Below, in pieces: positions 21,170 through 31,628 of a stretch of DNA of 64,000 bases. The stretch covers positions 248,001 through 312,000 of the forward strand of contig JAOALB010000025.1 in assembly GCA_025331125.1 (NCBI GenBank), written 5' to 3'. Source of the stretch: Mycogone perniciosa (Eukaryota; Ascomycota; Sordariomycetes; Hypocreales; Hypocreaceae). Below the pieces are notes generated by a model. The model saw only the letters and a list, made by a program, of their open reading frames with translations, was not told the origin of the DNA and ran no database searches. The translations under genes and the position numbers were made by a program. Positions within the stretch are counted from its first letter, which is position 1; each line of letters opens with the position of its first letter.

Positions 21170-21826
21170 CTAGTTGATGGAAATGCGTCGAACCTCATGC
21201 TTCTTGGCCTTGGGGACAGTGATGCTGAGGATGCCATCCTTGAAGTTTGCAGTGACAGTGTCTTGTTCGACTCGCGAAGGGAAGTTGAAGCTGCGCGAGA
21301 ATTCGCCAATGCCGCGCTCGGTGAGCCAGTACTTGGCCTTGTCCACCGGCTGATGCTTCTGCGTCTCCTCCACCTCGGTCTTGTCGTCCTCATCAGTGAC
21401 GACTTCAAAGCCCGATTCGTGCTCACTGGCCTCGTCCTCATCCTCCACGGTGGCTTGGTGGTTGTTCTTAGCCTCCTCGGCCTTGGTGATGGCATCGGTC
21501 ACAGGAACATCTTCGAGTTGTCCAGTGGGTGGCGTACCGGCTGTGTAGGTTCGCTCCGTCTTGCCCCGAATGGTCAGGGTCTGGGGGTCGGAGAACTCGA
21601 TGTGGACGCTCTCCTTGTTCATACCAGGGAGTTCTCCATGGAGTTCATACGCCTCGGCAGTCTCGCGGACGTCAAACTTGGGTTGCCACTGAGGAAGGGC
21701 CTGGCGGCGGACGGTGCAGCCTCGACCTGATTGACGAGAGTAGCTGTCAAAATCGTCGAGGAGGCGGAAGAGAGGAGTGAAAGAGGCCTCAGTGGGCTGG
21801 TAAAAGGTGCGAGGGAAGAAAGCCAT
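21170..21826 (-). CDS. small heat-shock protein (HSP30/HSP20 family)
   Basis: Single exon, 218 aa, starting MAFFPRTFYQPTEASFTPLFRLL. The alpha-crystallin domain begins near residue 47 (WQPKFDVRETAEAYELHGELPGM) and resumes at about 165 after an acidic, Glu/Asp-rich insertion (about 95-163). It ends with the conserved GILSITVPKAKKHEVRRISIN. A split crystallin domain with an acidic insert is the pattern of Neurospora HSP30-type proteins, ATP-independent chaperones that hold unfolding proteins during heat stress. The frame is open upstream of 21826 without family similarity, so the ATG at 21826 is taken. Heat-shock-element-like sites and a TATA box lie upstream. Confidence 0.94.
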   Translation of the reverse strand: MAFFPRTFYQPTEASFTPLFRLLDDFDSYSRQSGRGCTVRRQALPQWQPKFDVRETAEAYELHGELPGMNKESVHIEFSDPQTLTIRGKTERTYTAGTPPTGQLEDVPVTDAITKAEEAKNNHQATVEDEDEASEHESGFEVVTDEDDKTEVEETQKHQPVDKAKYWLTERGIGEFSRSFNFPSRVEQDTVTANFKDGILSITVPKAKKHEVRRISIN

Positions 21827-22006
21827 TGTGTGTGCTTGTGCGGTGTTGGGCTTGAAAGAAGTTTGGTTGGTAGATTGTGAAAGTCTTTGTGGGAGAAGAT
21901 TGAGTTGAGAAGATTGCAGAAAATGCTTTGTGTTTGTTGCTTGTGTGTTGGAAGTGTGTGTTTTGATGGAGGAGATATGATGCACTGGAAGGACTCGAGG
22001 GTTTGC

Positions 22007-22012
22007 TTTATA
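22007..22012 (-). promoter_or_regulatory. TATA box of the small heat-shock gene
   Basis: TATAAA on the minus strand, about 180 bp upstream of the ATG at 21826 and within AAGTATAAAGC. Inducible fungal heat-shock genes commonly carry a TATA box; the 5' leader would then be about 150 nt. Confidence 0.55.
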
Positions 22013-22070
22013 CTTGATTGTCGTTCTGCTCTTGCCTTCAGAAACCATCCGAATTACAATCATTCGAGGA

Positions 22071-22078
22071 TTCTGGAA
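22071..22078. promoter_or_regulatory. heat-shock-element-like inverted pair
   Basis: TTCTGGAA is a TTCnnGAA inverted pair of the heat-shock factor unit, about 60 bp upstream of the TATA box. A further TTC five bases upstream (CATTCGAGGATTC) gives a gapped third unit. HSF control is inferred from the gene family. Confidence 0.5.
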
Positions 22079-22217
22079 ATTAACTGAATCTACCAGCAGA
22101 TCCCAAATCACCCTACAAACGGTTTGCGTATTTCAAAGAAGCCTGCTGCTGACAATAGCACTGACACGCGGCTTCGGGTCGCTGGTGGTGATGACCAGAA
22201 AGCGCTGGGAGGCACTG

Positions 22218-22225
22218 GAACATTC
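22218..22225. promoter_or_regulatory. heat-shock-element-like inverted pair
   Basis: GAACATTC within TGGAACATTCCA is a perfect GAAnnTTC pair, about 390 bp upstream of the small heat-shock gene start. Second candidate HSF site. Confidence 0.45.
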
Positions 22226-23190
22226 CACCAGCTATCAGGTGCCAGCACTTTTGCCGGCCATCCATGGATCCTTCATTTGTACCTCAACACATTATGCAAT
22301 TGCCAGAAATTAGAATTCAGCGGCAATGACATATAGAGAAAATGACTTGGAAATAATGAGCAAGCATTCTCGCTCTGGTTTAATGTTGTTCTTCCCAAGC
22401 AGAGCGAGAGAGGTAGTCTGCTAAACACCTGTAGATGCATGTGGCGTGTCCTATTCTTGATTTGAACTGGGTAGCTAACAGATGCCTATTTACGGCACCT
22501 ACATCAGAATGATCCCTGCTTAATTTACAACCATGGAGGAGATACTATTACAGGAATTACCGGCGTCATCTGTGTACGTAGTATGAAGCGGTAGAAATAC
22601 TAGAATTACGATCAGTAACATAAAATCTAGGAATGGGAAAATCATGGTTCGGATCAGCTGTGTAGCGTTCTATGTATTGGGAATTTGCTCAGCACTGTGT
22701 GGCTTGTCATGCCTATGTAAGCCCTCGCCACATCTCCAGGGCATTCGCCACCCAAAATAAGCCACTGCAGATCAACCCCAAAAGTCGATTCATGTGCTTT
22801 CATGTAAGTTGGCGAGCAAATTCAAACATTGACATTGGTGGATTAATCGAGCTCTCTACATACATAAGCTAGACCGTGGCAAATTGCAGAGACTTAACAA
22901 TCGTGAGGGATGTCTCCCTTTCGCCACTGGGCGTTGACCAGTGATCAATCAGTTCAACAAGAGGACCCTGTTTATCACTCCAGCGAGATGATGCAGTTGG
23001 GAAAGAGGAAGAAAAGATCAGGCATTAAAATCATAAACTATTTGTCTAATACACTCCTTGCAGTATGCGTAGCTTTTCAATCATGGCCTGCGTGTCAATC
23101 GCTGGTATCATGCATGTCCAATATGCCGCCCTATGTGGTATCATTTTATCCAGCCTCCTAAACAAGGATTCGTTAGAGGTCTTCAGAAAC

Positions 23191-25280
23191 TCAGCTCACG
23201 GGCAAGTCCGATGGCGTAAAGGGTGACTCATAAAACGTACCATGCACGGAATTCCCACTCGTGCCCCTATTGCCAGTAGGGTCGCGGCGCTGAAATGTGG
23301 GCATTGTAGCAACCGGAGGACGCATAGCGGCCAGTGGTCTAGAACATTGAACGCGGTTGAAAAGTTCGACTAGCCTTCGACCAACAGATGGTTCAAGTTC
23401 GGTCCCATCCCTAGCAATCTTCACCTCCCTGTTGGAGTTCCAGGGATTCCGTAGCCCCCGTGTCCGGTAGAACGGTAACCGACTTGTCGAAAGCCATTCA
23501 AGGTTGAAGGGCTTCCCCAATGCCTCAGTTTCCTCATCTTCAGCAGGAGCATCAGCGTTGCTGTCGTCCTCATCTTCAGATCCGCTCTCAGAGCCCCCCC
23601 TTTCTATCTCCCAAAAGACTGTACCCCTGGGCGAATCATCGACGATTCTGCCCTTAGGAGCATATTCTGTCGCATCGATGAGAGTGGCCTTCGGTAGATC
23701 TATGTCGTTCGTAGCCTGGGACGCTGGTGTAAGTTTGACTGCCGCCTTTGGGTCGTCGTTGATTTCAGATGTCATTCGCGCGTATCCAAAATATTCTCCC
23801 GACTTATTAGCTGAGAAAATCAAATACACATTATCACAAGTCTGTATTTCCTTAGTTACCATCCAATCATAACAAGAACAATGAAGTACATCATACTAAC
23901 CTTGAAGGCGTTATTAATGGCTTCTTCATTGTGAGATTGTGTTGCCCAGATTCCCGTCCGCACACTGAGTTCGAGGTCCTCGACTGTTAGGCTTTTCAAA
24001 ATGAAGAACCTGTCTTTCTTTGACGTCTCGTCCCATGAGGTGTTGGATGTGGAGTTTCTCGACGTCGGGCTTGCGTGACTTGCTTCTGTGGTATCGCTCC
24101 CTTGTAGTTGATTGTTCGACCCCGAAGAATTAGGAGTACTTGCTGCTGGACCAGTTGGCGCAGACAGGCCAGTGGCACCTTCGACCGTGCTCTTCCGCAG
24201 CCGACTAACAAGTCTAACAGACTCAAACTTGGATTCGTGTAGTTTTTGTTGCCCCGCTACAGAAGATGTCCCGTCTTGGAAATTGGCAAAAGCGCAGTTG
24301 CTCTTGGAGATAAGAAACAACGACACCAAGCCAGTTGTTTCCTTGCATACGTGATTGACAAGCTTCATTAGGTCGGTTTGTGGGGGGAGATTGCCGATCC
24401 AGACAGCGTTCCCTTGGTTTCAAATCACTGTTAGCGGAAGACATATAGATAGATACATGGGATCTTGGAGATATACCGCTCTGTCGTGGTTTACGTGGTG
24501 GTCCCCGAACGGTGCCTTTTCGTTTGTCTTCATCTGTACACAATTTAGCCTGGTGTTTATCTGCGAGTCAGAGAGATGTCTCCTACCATATGTGTTACGT
24601 TGTGGTTCAGAGGGCATACTACAAGTCACTGGCGACCGGACCGCTGCTGGAGAGTCTGATGGGGGGATGTTTCCGGCATTATACTGGCCAGTGACCATAT
24701 TAGCCTGCATGCTCTGGGGGTGCCCTGGATATTGGGTAGTATGAGGGTAGTAATATGCTGTCTGTAGAGGGTTCATTGCCGCTGGGCTTGGATAATAGGC
24801 AATGTTTTGTCCTGGTGGCATTGTTGTTTGCATTTGACTAGGTGGCAGTTGACCAGGGGTGTAATATGATGGCATATGTGGTTGTGGGACATAATAGCCT
24901 TGATTTGCCAGATGTATCGGTGGCGAAGGTGCAGGATATCGTGGCATCGGAGCCATCTGAGGCATCATGGGAGGCGGGGATGTATGGTTATATCTTTGTT
25001 GACCCCCTTGGTATTGCCCGTGTCGAAAGTTGACCGGAGGCAGGGTGCCAACAAATGGTGCCATGCTGTATGGATCCGGGCGAGTCGATCTCATGTCGAA
25101 CTGGGATGAGAATACATGCTGAGTCGATGGGAAATGGTTCTGTTGCTGAGAAGGAACCCCCTGTTCGAATGCTCCTTGCCTGATTCCCGGGGTATGTTCC
25201 CCTTGAGAATCAACAGCTTGCTGGGGAATATGCTCGACATTTCCCGCTCCGGATGTCGAGGGGGCCGACATGCCACCCAT
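23191..25280 (-). CDS. RRM-YTH domain protein (putative m6A reader)
   Basis: Exons 24587-25280, 24477-24533, 23901-24412 and 23191-23841 (introns 53, 64 and 59 nt, all in phase) give 637 aa. The first 230 residues are a Pro/Gln/Tyr-rich low-complexity region. A basic linker TVRGPPRKPRQSG leads into an RRM (about 250-320) with NAVWIGNLPPQTDLMKLV and SLFLISKSNCAFANF. The YTH domain begins near 384 (DRFFILKSLTVEDLELSVRTGIWATQSHNEEAINNAFK). It carries an acidic insertion of about 85 residues and resumes FNLEWLSTSRLPFYRTRGLRNPWNSNREVKIARDG to about 584. Trp406 and Trp537 fit the aromatic cage that binds N6-methyladenosine. The RRM plus YTH layout is known in filamentous fungi. The third-exon acceptor is AAG, a weaker site, but gives the expected RQSGNAVWIGN join. 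The start is the first ATG after an in-frame stop. Confidence 0.92.
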
Positions 25281-28272
25281 CGAAAAAATATTAGTGCGGG
25301 CAAGGTCCAGACGCTCTGGTCGTGCCAAATCGTTCGTTCACTAACCAAAAGATGACACGGCTGCAATTAGAGCTTCTAAGAGAAGATTCGAAATGCGACT
25401 GAGGCAGGAGGAGTGCCGAAGTTACCAGCTTTCAAAGAGCCAAGGCAATCAATTGAAGCTTAGAGTCACCAGACATGAAAAGATCATCTGATACCGAGCA
25501 AAGTCGAGAACAGCCACAGACAAAGACGCCACGGCAGGTATAAAATGGCCGTTTGAAGAGGGAAAAAAAAGGACAAGCGCCTTCCCTTTAACCCTAAGGC
25601 TGTGGCTTGCTTGTACTAAGAGGAGATGGGAGGGTTGTCTTGAGTAGGGTAGGGTTGATCCAGGAGGTGGGAGAAAGAAAGCCGTTACCGTCCAGGGAGT
25701 TGGCAATGCGTTTCGGCCCAGCGGTTCCAAGGAAGCACCGACTAGTCTGGGGGAGATCGACGTTCAAGAAATGTATCTGAGGTTACTGCTGTGTTTGGAA
25801 CAGGGGTATCATGCCCTATGGGGCCGTTTCCCCGACGCAAAACACCAGCTGGACAACCCTGTATTAGTCAATGGTGAAATGGTGGCCTTTCTATTAAAGA
25901 AAAGCGAGTTGGTTGCAAGGATCCCTGTCTTTCATGCTATGGATTTTTGAGACATGTGTGGCCAAGTTGTGACCGGGTTCACAAGAGTGTCTCTGGGCGA
26001 GAATCGGGCACAAAACCCAAATGAATGTCGATGGCCAGTGGTAGAATGAGAATAATGAGGTCAATGATCATCAGCTTCGTCAAGGAGCTGAATTAAGAAC
26101 AGGTCAGCATGCGTGACTTGATAAGCTAGCTGTTCAGCAGAGCGCAACGCTGGAAATGAGAGAGATGCGTAAATTGGTGCTTAATCATGCCACCCCGTCA
26201 ACGGAGCAAGAGCCAAGCCGGGTCAAAATGTTCACTTACCAAGCCGAGTAAAGAGTGCGGCTAAAGCCAGGGTGAGTGATGGCTCGCAAAGATAGAGTCT
26301 CGCTAAGCGTTGGCTTGAAGCACAAGCCGGGTAATGTCTGTATGTAAAACTAGGAGAGCGAGGGAATGGGCCTCGGACAGGACAGGGTAGCGGTAGTTTG
26401 GTGTCAAAACCGAGGATGGTGAGTGCCGGGCAGAGGTGGTGAGGAGTGTTAACTATTGTATGTCGTCGAGACTAGGGTACCACTTCCGCACGAAGCACAT
26501 ACTGTGGCCCGATCCGTGGATGCGTCTGATCGTTCCGAACCCCTCAGTCTTTTCAGACTGTGTAGGTGGAACCATGACTATCGAGAAGCCAGTCTAAGGC
26601 AGGGAAACGGACCAGTCTCCGAGCAGCACGCGAATGAAAAACGTTGAGAAGGTACGCCGAGTCAAGGCTGTATGCGCCCTCCTGGTGGCGGATAGGTTAG
26701 GGGGAGTCAGTTGCCCGTATATACACCCAATGATCCAGTCGGTAATCCGGTCGGTAATCCAGGAGCAGATATGGGGTATGTGGCGTGTCCATGTCTGCAA
26801 ACAAGCATGTTTACTCACAGAGATGGGAGCAAGGGGGCCTGGGCCTGTTTTGACCGACAGCTTACAGGCCTCTGAGAGACATGTGGGTGTTTCCTGCACA
26901 AGCAACTGGGATGGTTGAGTGGCGTTGGGCTCTGTCTGCAACACAAAATGCAGCCGGAGGCGTGGCTCGTCTTGTCCCAGACTCAAGGCGAGTTCTTATC
27001 GAAGGCGCCCAGGAGAGCACCAATCCCGGAAGTTGGAAATCATGATGGTCTTCTGCCAAGGGGGGTGCAGCCAACAATGGATCTAACAATAGGGCCAACG
27101 AGGAGCCGGCAGGGGCATGGAAGGAAGATGATGTCGCTTCGAGAGCCCGCACGCATCGCACTGGGCCCTGAGACAAAATGTGGCTGGCCGCACTGGGCAT
27201 CGAGAGGTCGCACGAGGGTTGTCAAACAAGGCAGCGGGATGCTATTTTGTGGCCCCTTTTCGCCACTCTCCTATGTACACTTGTCAGGGAATCACTGAGT
27301 GCGAGTAGGTACGAAGTACACCCTCTTGTTGACACTGTAAAGAAGGCATTCATCCTCATCCCACTTCACACCCGGACCCGAAAACAACAGACCGTCGCTC
27401 GTGTTCCCTGCCCGGCTGTATCATGGTTGGCTTCTTACCTCTTCCCGTTAGCCTTGGCCAACTTTCGCCATGTCCCGCACGTCAATCAATGCCTGGACTT
27501 ACCGCCGGTCGTAAGCCACCTCGCACCAGGACCATATGGCTCCAGGGGACGGAGGAACCGGTTACGTGAGATGCATCTAAATTTCCGGGTCGCGATAACC
27601 GGCCCCCAACACACGCACTCACACACATAGTCAGGTCGTCGGGCCGGTGGACGGTGCCTCCGTGTAATAGTGCCGGGGCCGATACGGATAGAGAGGTTGA
27701 TGGTGGTTTTGCAAATATTAGTACTTCGTAGCATGGCTACTACTTCTGAGTAGGCAACTGTACGGAGTATGTTACCTACCTAAGGTAGGTAGGTAAGCCC
27801 CACCACAAACAGCCAGATACTCTGTACTAGGTGCCTAGTATAGTACCTTGTTATAGCACGTGTGTGTGTACCAAGTACGAAGTACGAGGGCTTACATGTA
27901 CGAATGCATGTATGTACGTACGAGGTGCTCCGTGGCAAACAGGGCCCCTGATTTATGACTCTGATCAAGCTGACAAGTTTTGATGGCGGCTAGGTTTGGT
28001 GTTAGTACTTACTCGTACTCGTAGTAGTACATAGGTAGTATCAGTATCCCATATCGATCATGGATATGCAAGTCCAAGACATGACTAATGCAGTTGAGTC
28101 CGTCCGTTAGCTCTCACATCTGCAACGGCAATATGTACTCTTAAGCCTCCATTAGCAGTAGAAAAGTCACATGCCACGCACTCCGAGCCGAAAATTGACG
28201 CGTCCACCATCATTCTGCGCAAGCAAATTGACAGCGTGACCAACTCGGCGAGCTTTCAACGGAGGCACCTCA

Positions 28273-28292
28273 AGTACGGAGTACTCCGTACT
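28273..28292. repeat. perfect 20-bp palindrome of two GTACGGA motifs
   Basis: AGTACGGAGTACTCCGTACT equals its own reverse complement. It is formed by two head-to-head copies of the dispersed GTACGGA unit. Confidence 0.9.
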
Positions 28293-30356
28293 GGTACTCC
28301 TTACGCCGTGCAGACACACAGACGCCAGAAGCAAGGAATCATGGAAGCTTGAGTTAGCCATGAGTGTTGCAGTTTTTCCTACTGGCCCGCCACCCGCCAC
28401 CCCATGTTCGTCCAGCAAACAGCCCAAGCCTTTTCCCTGTACAGAACACAGGGGTCAAACGCCCTCCCGACTCCCCGCGACCTTATGTACATTATCTTAA
28501 AAAATCGACCGCATCTGTGCTTCGACTTGTCCACAACAAATGGGCAATCCAAATTTCGCCATTCCTCCAAACATCGGATTTCCCGCTATTTCCCATCCCA
28601 ACCCGGTATGTCTCAGAAGGATCTGCCCATACCTGATTTCTTTGTTTTGTTCTTGCTTTCTTTTCTCCTGATTTATGAACTTCCATGGAGTATGTACTTT
28701 CCAGGGTCTTATGAAACCACGCTCATGCTAAATCTGCCGTCCCGTGAGACCCTGGTTGGACCCTTGACACAACACCCTGACGATTCAAGCCGATGAAATC
28801 AGAGCCCGGGTAGTGACTCTAGGCCGGTAGTACGGAGTACCTAGTACTAAACCATGCCGTACCCGTGCTAGACCGGCTATGAGCATAGGGCAAGAGGTTT
28901 TGGGCATTTTTGCGCACACCAGAAAAAGTCACCCATGATGTAGGAAGTATCTGGTACTTTCTTTACCTTCTGGATCGGTTCCTCTCTTGGTTTGGGAATT
29001 TAGCCAATCCTTTCTTCACCATCGGCTATTCCGATACTACCTCGTAATGTCCAGCTCCTACGACTACTATCCTGAGCCTTCAAACGAGCACATTCCCCCT
29101 TCATATCTCGGGTCTCGTATCGTGTGCAACTACGAGCAGTAGTCGTACTCTCTACAAAAGGCGGCAGTACTACGGAGTAGTTGGGTCGTCGTCACTGTTG
29201 CCAGGGTTTCTTGGTGGGTGCAGATCTTGCCCAAACCCAGACTGGGCCATTTCCTGCTGAATCTTGTCTTGCAATGACGACATCACTAGATATGAAATGT
29301 CATCTTGGTATCCATCTTGACAGCCATGGCAGCCCAGCTTGCCAGCTTGCCATGTCCCCGCCCTGAGATAGGCTGCCAGAAACAAGGCGACCAGGAGCTC
29401 TCAAGGCATGCGCCCCTGTGATGGCGATGTTACCTCAGTGTGACTGGATGTGGACCCTATTTGGGAGCATGTCCTCGTACATCGGTCACGATGCATGATG
29501 GATTCGAAAATCCGAGCTGCAAAGGATATCACATGCGGCATCTGCATCACACCTCAACCTTCCGGTGAGGCTTCTCACCAGCCCTGTCCACCTCTTCAGA
29601 ATTTCTGCCACTCAAGATCTCCGCGCCTACAGACACCCGCTTTACCCAGTGGCGATTGTTGTAGTCTTGTTCGAGGTTAGATCAGCACTTGCAAGCACAG
29701 GGGAGTTCTCTAAGAGAGCGGCAACAACGTGTTATCTGACGCTTCTGTTGTAATGTTGTCTCTCCTCTCATTCTTCTCAAGTGCATTCTGTATTTGAGAC
29801 AGGGTCGACTGTTTATTATTCCAGCTGCAGTTTGCTACACTTACTCCGTATACTGCATCGTTGTCTTACAGCCACCGCCACGCCAGCGGCTCTCGCCCGT
29901 GCCTACCTAAGTTAACATCGTCCAGATGTTGCTTACGAAGTACGTGCAGTGCGTAATGCAAGTAAATCGTTTCTATATCATTGCTGATAAATTTACAGCG
30001 GTCCCTTGTCACGCCATTGCTTGATTTTTAAACTGTCGGTCAGCGTGCATTCCTTACGAGTAGATACGCCCTCTCTAAATGGACGTGCGTTTCTCGCTAT
30101 TCCTAGCCTTGGACCTTGTAATCATACGAGTAGACCATCTATACGGAGTACGATGTGCTGTCCTTCGGCTAAATAGTGAGATAAATCTATTCATACCTCA
30201 CTCCATGACTAGCAATCGTGAGATTGATAACATCGTACGTTTTTTGTTTGATCATTTTCCCACATAGACATAGATGGAAATTTCCGATTGGTTGAATTAT
30301 TCGGATCCTTGCCGATCCTAAGGGATCCTGGGCAACTCCTCGGATCGAATTAGTAT

Positions 30357-30374
30357 GTACGAAGTACGAAGTAC
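30357..30374 (+). repeat. tandem GTACGAA heptanucleotide
   Basis: GTACGAAGTACGAAGTAC: two full 7-bp GTACGAA units and a final GTAC. It shows that the dispersed motif is a 7-bp unit that can repeat in tandem. Confidence 0.8.
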
Positions 30375-31402
30375 CAACCCTGCCAGCCAACGGGCAATTT
30401 ATTGTTGGTCGTGATGTTATTAGATGTAAACATATCGTTGGGAGTGACGGCCCCGACAACCCGGATTGTGGGAAGCCGGATACTATCATGAACATACTAT
30501 ATTATCTACTCCTTATTAGCGGGTATTTCTCAAGATTTCTTTTTTCTGCTCAAGAGATTTTTCCGGAGCCCTCTCGACACTACGGAGTACCTTGTTCGTC
30601 TTGGGTATTCTTTACTTTTCCGCAGTGGTCCACATGATAGAGCCCAACGCCTTGTTGGGCCCGGACGCATGTCAGACTTGAAGGTGTATGACAGGTGTGC
30701 CCCTTGATATGGAGTACTCGTAGAATTCTCAGTTCACGACCCCTGCTGTTTCTTGGACAATGACGGGCTGCTATCTGTTTCGAATTGGGAAAGGATTCGT
30801 AAAGATCTTAGCTCTTCTGAAGACTCGTATAAAAGTGTCAGTGATTTCAGTCCAACAAAGATGAAATTTGCGGAGCACTCCATGCTGCTACTATGAAGTA
30901 ATCTAGCATGGATTACTATTTCAAGGCTCGAAGTCGGTTGCTATTAGCGAAGTTGCCATAGCATTGCTTTTATCCATTAGCGTACATTCGCTGTAAACCG
31001 TTGTACCAGACCAGCAAAAGTGAAGTATACACCTCAGCAATTGTAGCTGATAGTGCAAGTTATATTGCAGTTGACATACCCCCCCAGATTGGCGAGGGCT
31101 GTATGCTGAGGTAATCTGAGTCGATGATTCGTGGACTCAATTGCTGAGCTAATGGATGTGGCCGCTTGGTTGGGCTCAATATAATAGTGGATATTCCCTG
31201 ACTGGATAATGGCGCTTGGGTTGGCCTTATTCCTTGATTGGATGTTCCATACGGAGTATATGCATGTCGTAAGCAGAGGCCTTTTCCCGTTAGGCATGCT
31301 TCTTGCAGGATTCGAACTCGTGATGTCTTGGATAGCAATGTGTACACAAATGGGGAACCGAAACATGTCCATCGAAACAACATATTTGCAATTAAGAGCG
31401 AT

Positions 31403-31435
31403 ACCCGTTGGTGGGGACTTCGTAAACCAACGGGT
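31403..31435. repeat. 10-bp perfect stem hairpin
   Basis: ACCCGTTGGT (31403-31412) and ACCAACGGGT (31426-31435) are exact reverse complements separated by 13 bases. There is no T-run after it and no adjacent gene end, so a terminator role is not indicated. Confidence 0.75.
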
Positions 31436-31503
31436 AGTACTCCGTACCGTGGGCAGGTACTGCTTCCACCTGGTGTTGTCACGTGATGAAAGCAGAGTAC
31501 TCG

Positions 31504-31519
31504 TACGAAGTACTTCGTA
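31504..31519. repeat. perfect 16-bp palindrome of two TACGAAG motifs
   Basis: TACGAAGTACTTCGTA equals its reverse complement, two head-to-head copies of the GAA version of the dispersed motif, 110 bp upstream of the small coiled-coil gene. Confidence 0.85.
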
Positions 31520-31578
31520 GTACATACGGATTAGCTCGCTCCCTCATGAAACCTGCATTAGCCAACCCCATCGAAACC

Positions 31579-31620
31579 CATCCCACCCAGTTGATTCGCC
31601 ATCCCACTCAGCTTATTCTC
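31579..31620 (+). repeat. imperfect 21-bp direct repeat in the leader of the coiled-coil gene
   Basis: Units at 31579-31599 (starting CATCCCACCCAGTTGATTC) and 31600-31620 (starting CATCCCACTCAGCTTATTC) differ at only a few positions. They end eight bases before the ATG of the next gene. The period equals that of the tandem repeat inside that gene. Confidence 0.65.
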
Positions 31621-31628
31621 CATACAAC

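Larger units (their letters stand above)
21827..23190. other. HSP promoter and YTH gene 3' flank
   Basis: 21827-22330 is the upstream region of the small heat-shock gene, with TATA-like and heat-shock-element-like sites. 22330-23190 shows only short overlapping frames and no gene I can support. Confidence 0.55.
25281..31628. other. 6.3 kb gene-poor stretch
   Basis: Open frames reach 100-160 codons here but overlap in several phases and strands, carry no recognisable motif and show no splice-linked continuation, so I call none. 25281-25760 is probably the promoter and long leader of the YTH gene. The rest holds many GTACGRA motifs, palindromes at 28273-28292 and 31504-31519, a hairpin at 31403-31435 and a tRNA box-B-like fragment near 31310. 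A non-coding RNA or a lineage-specific small gene could be missed. Confidence 0.55.

Noticed and set aside
26594..27630. Cluster of 110-150-codon frames on both strands
   Set aside because: They overlap each other antisense in GC-richer DNA, which produces chance open frames; none has a recognisable motif.
31034..31525. 163-codon minus-strand frame
   Set aside because: Spans the hairpin and palindromic motifs, and overlaps plus-strand frames of similar length; the composition does not look like a conserved protein.
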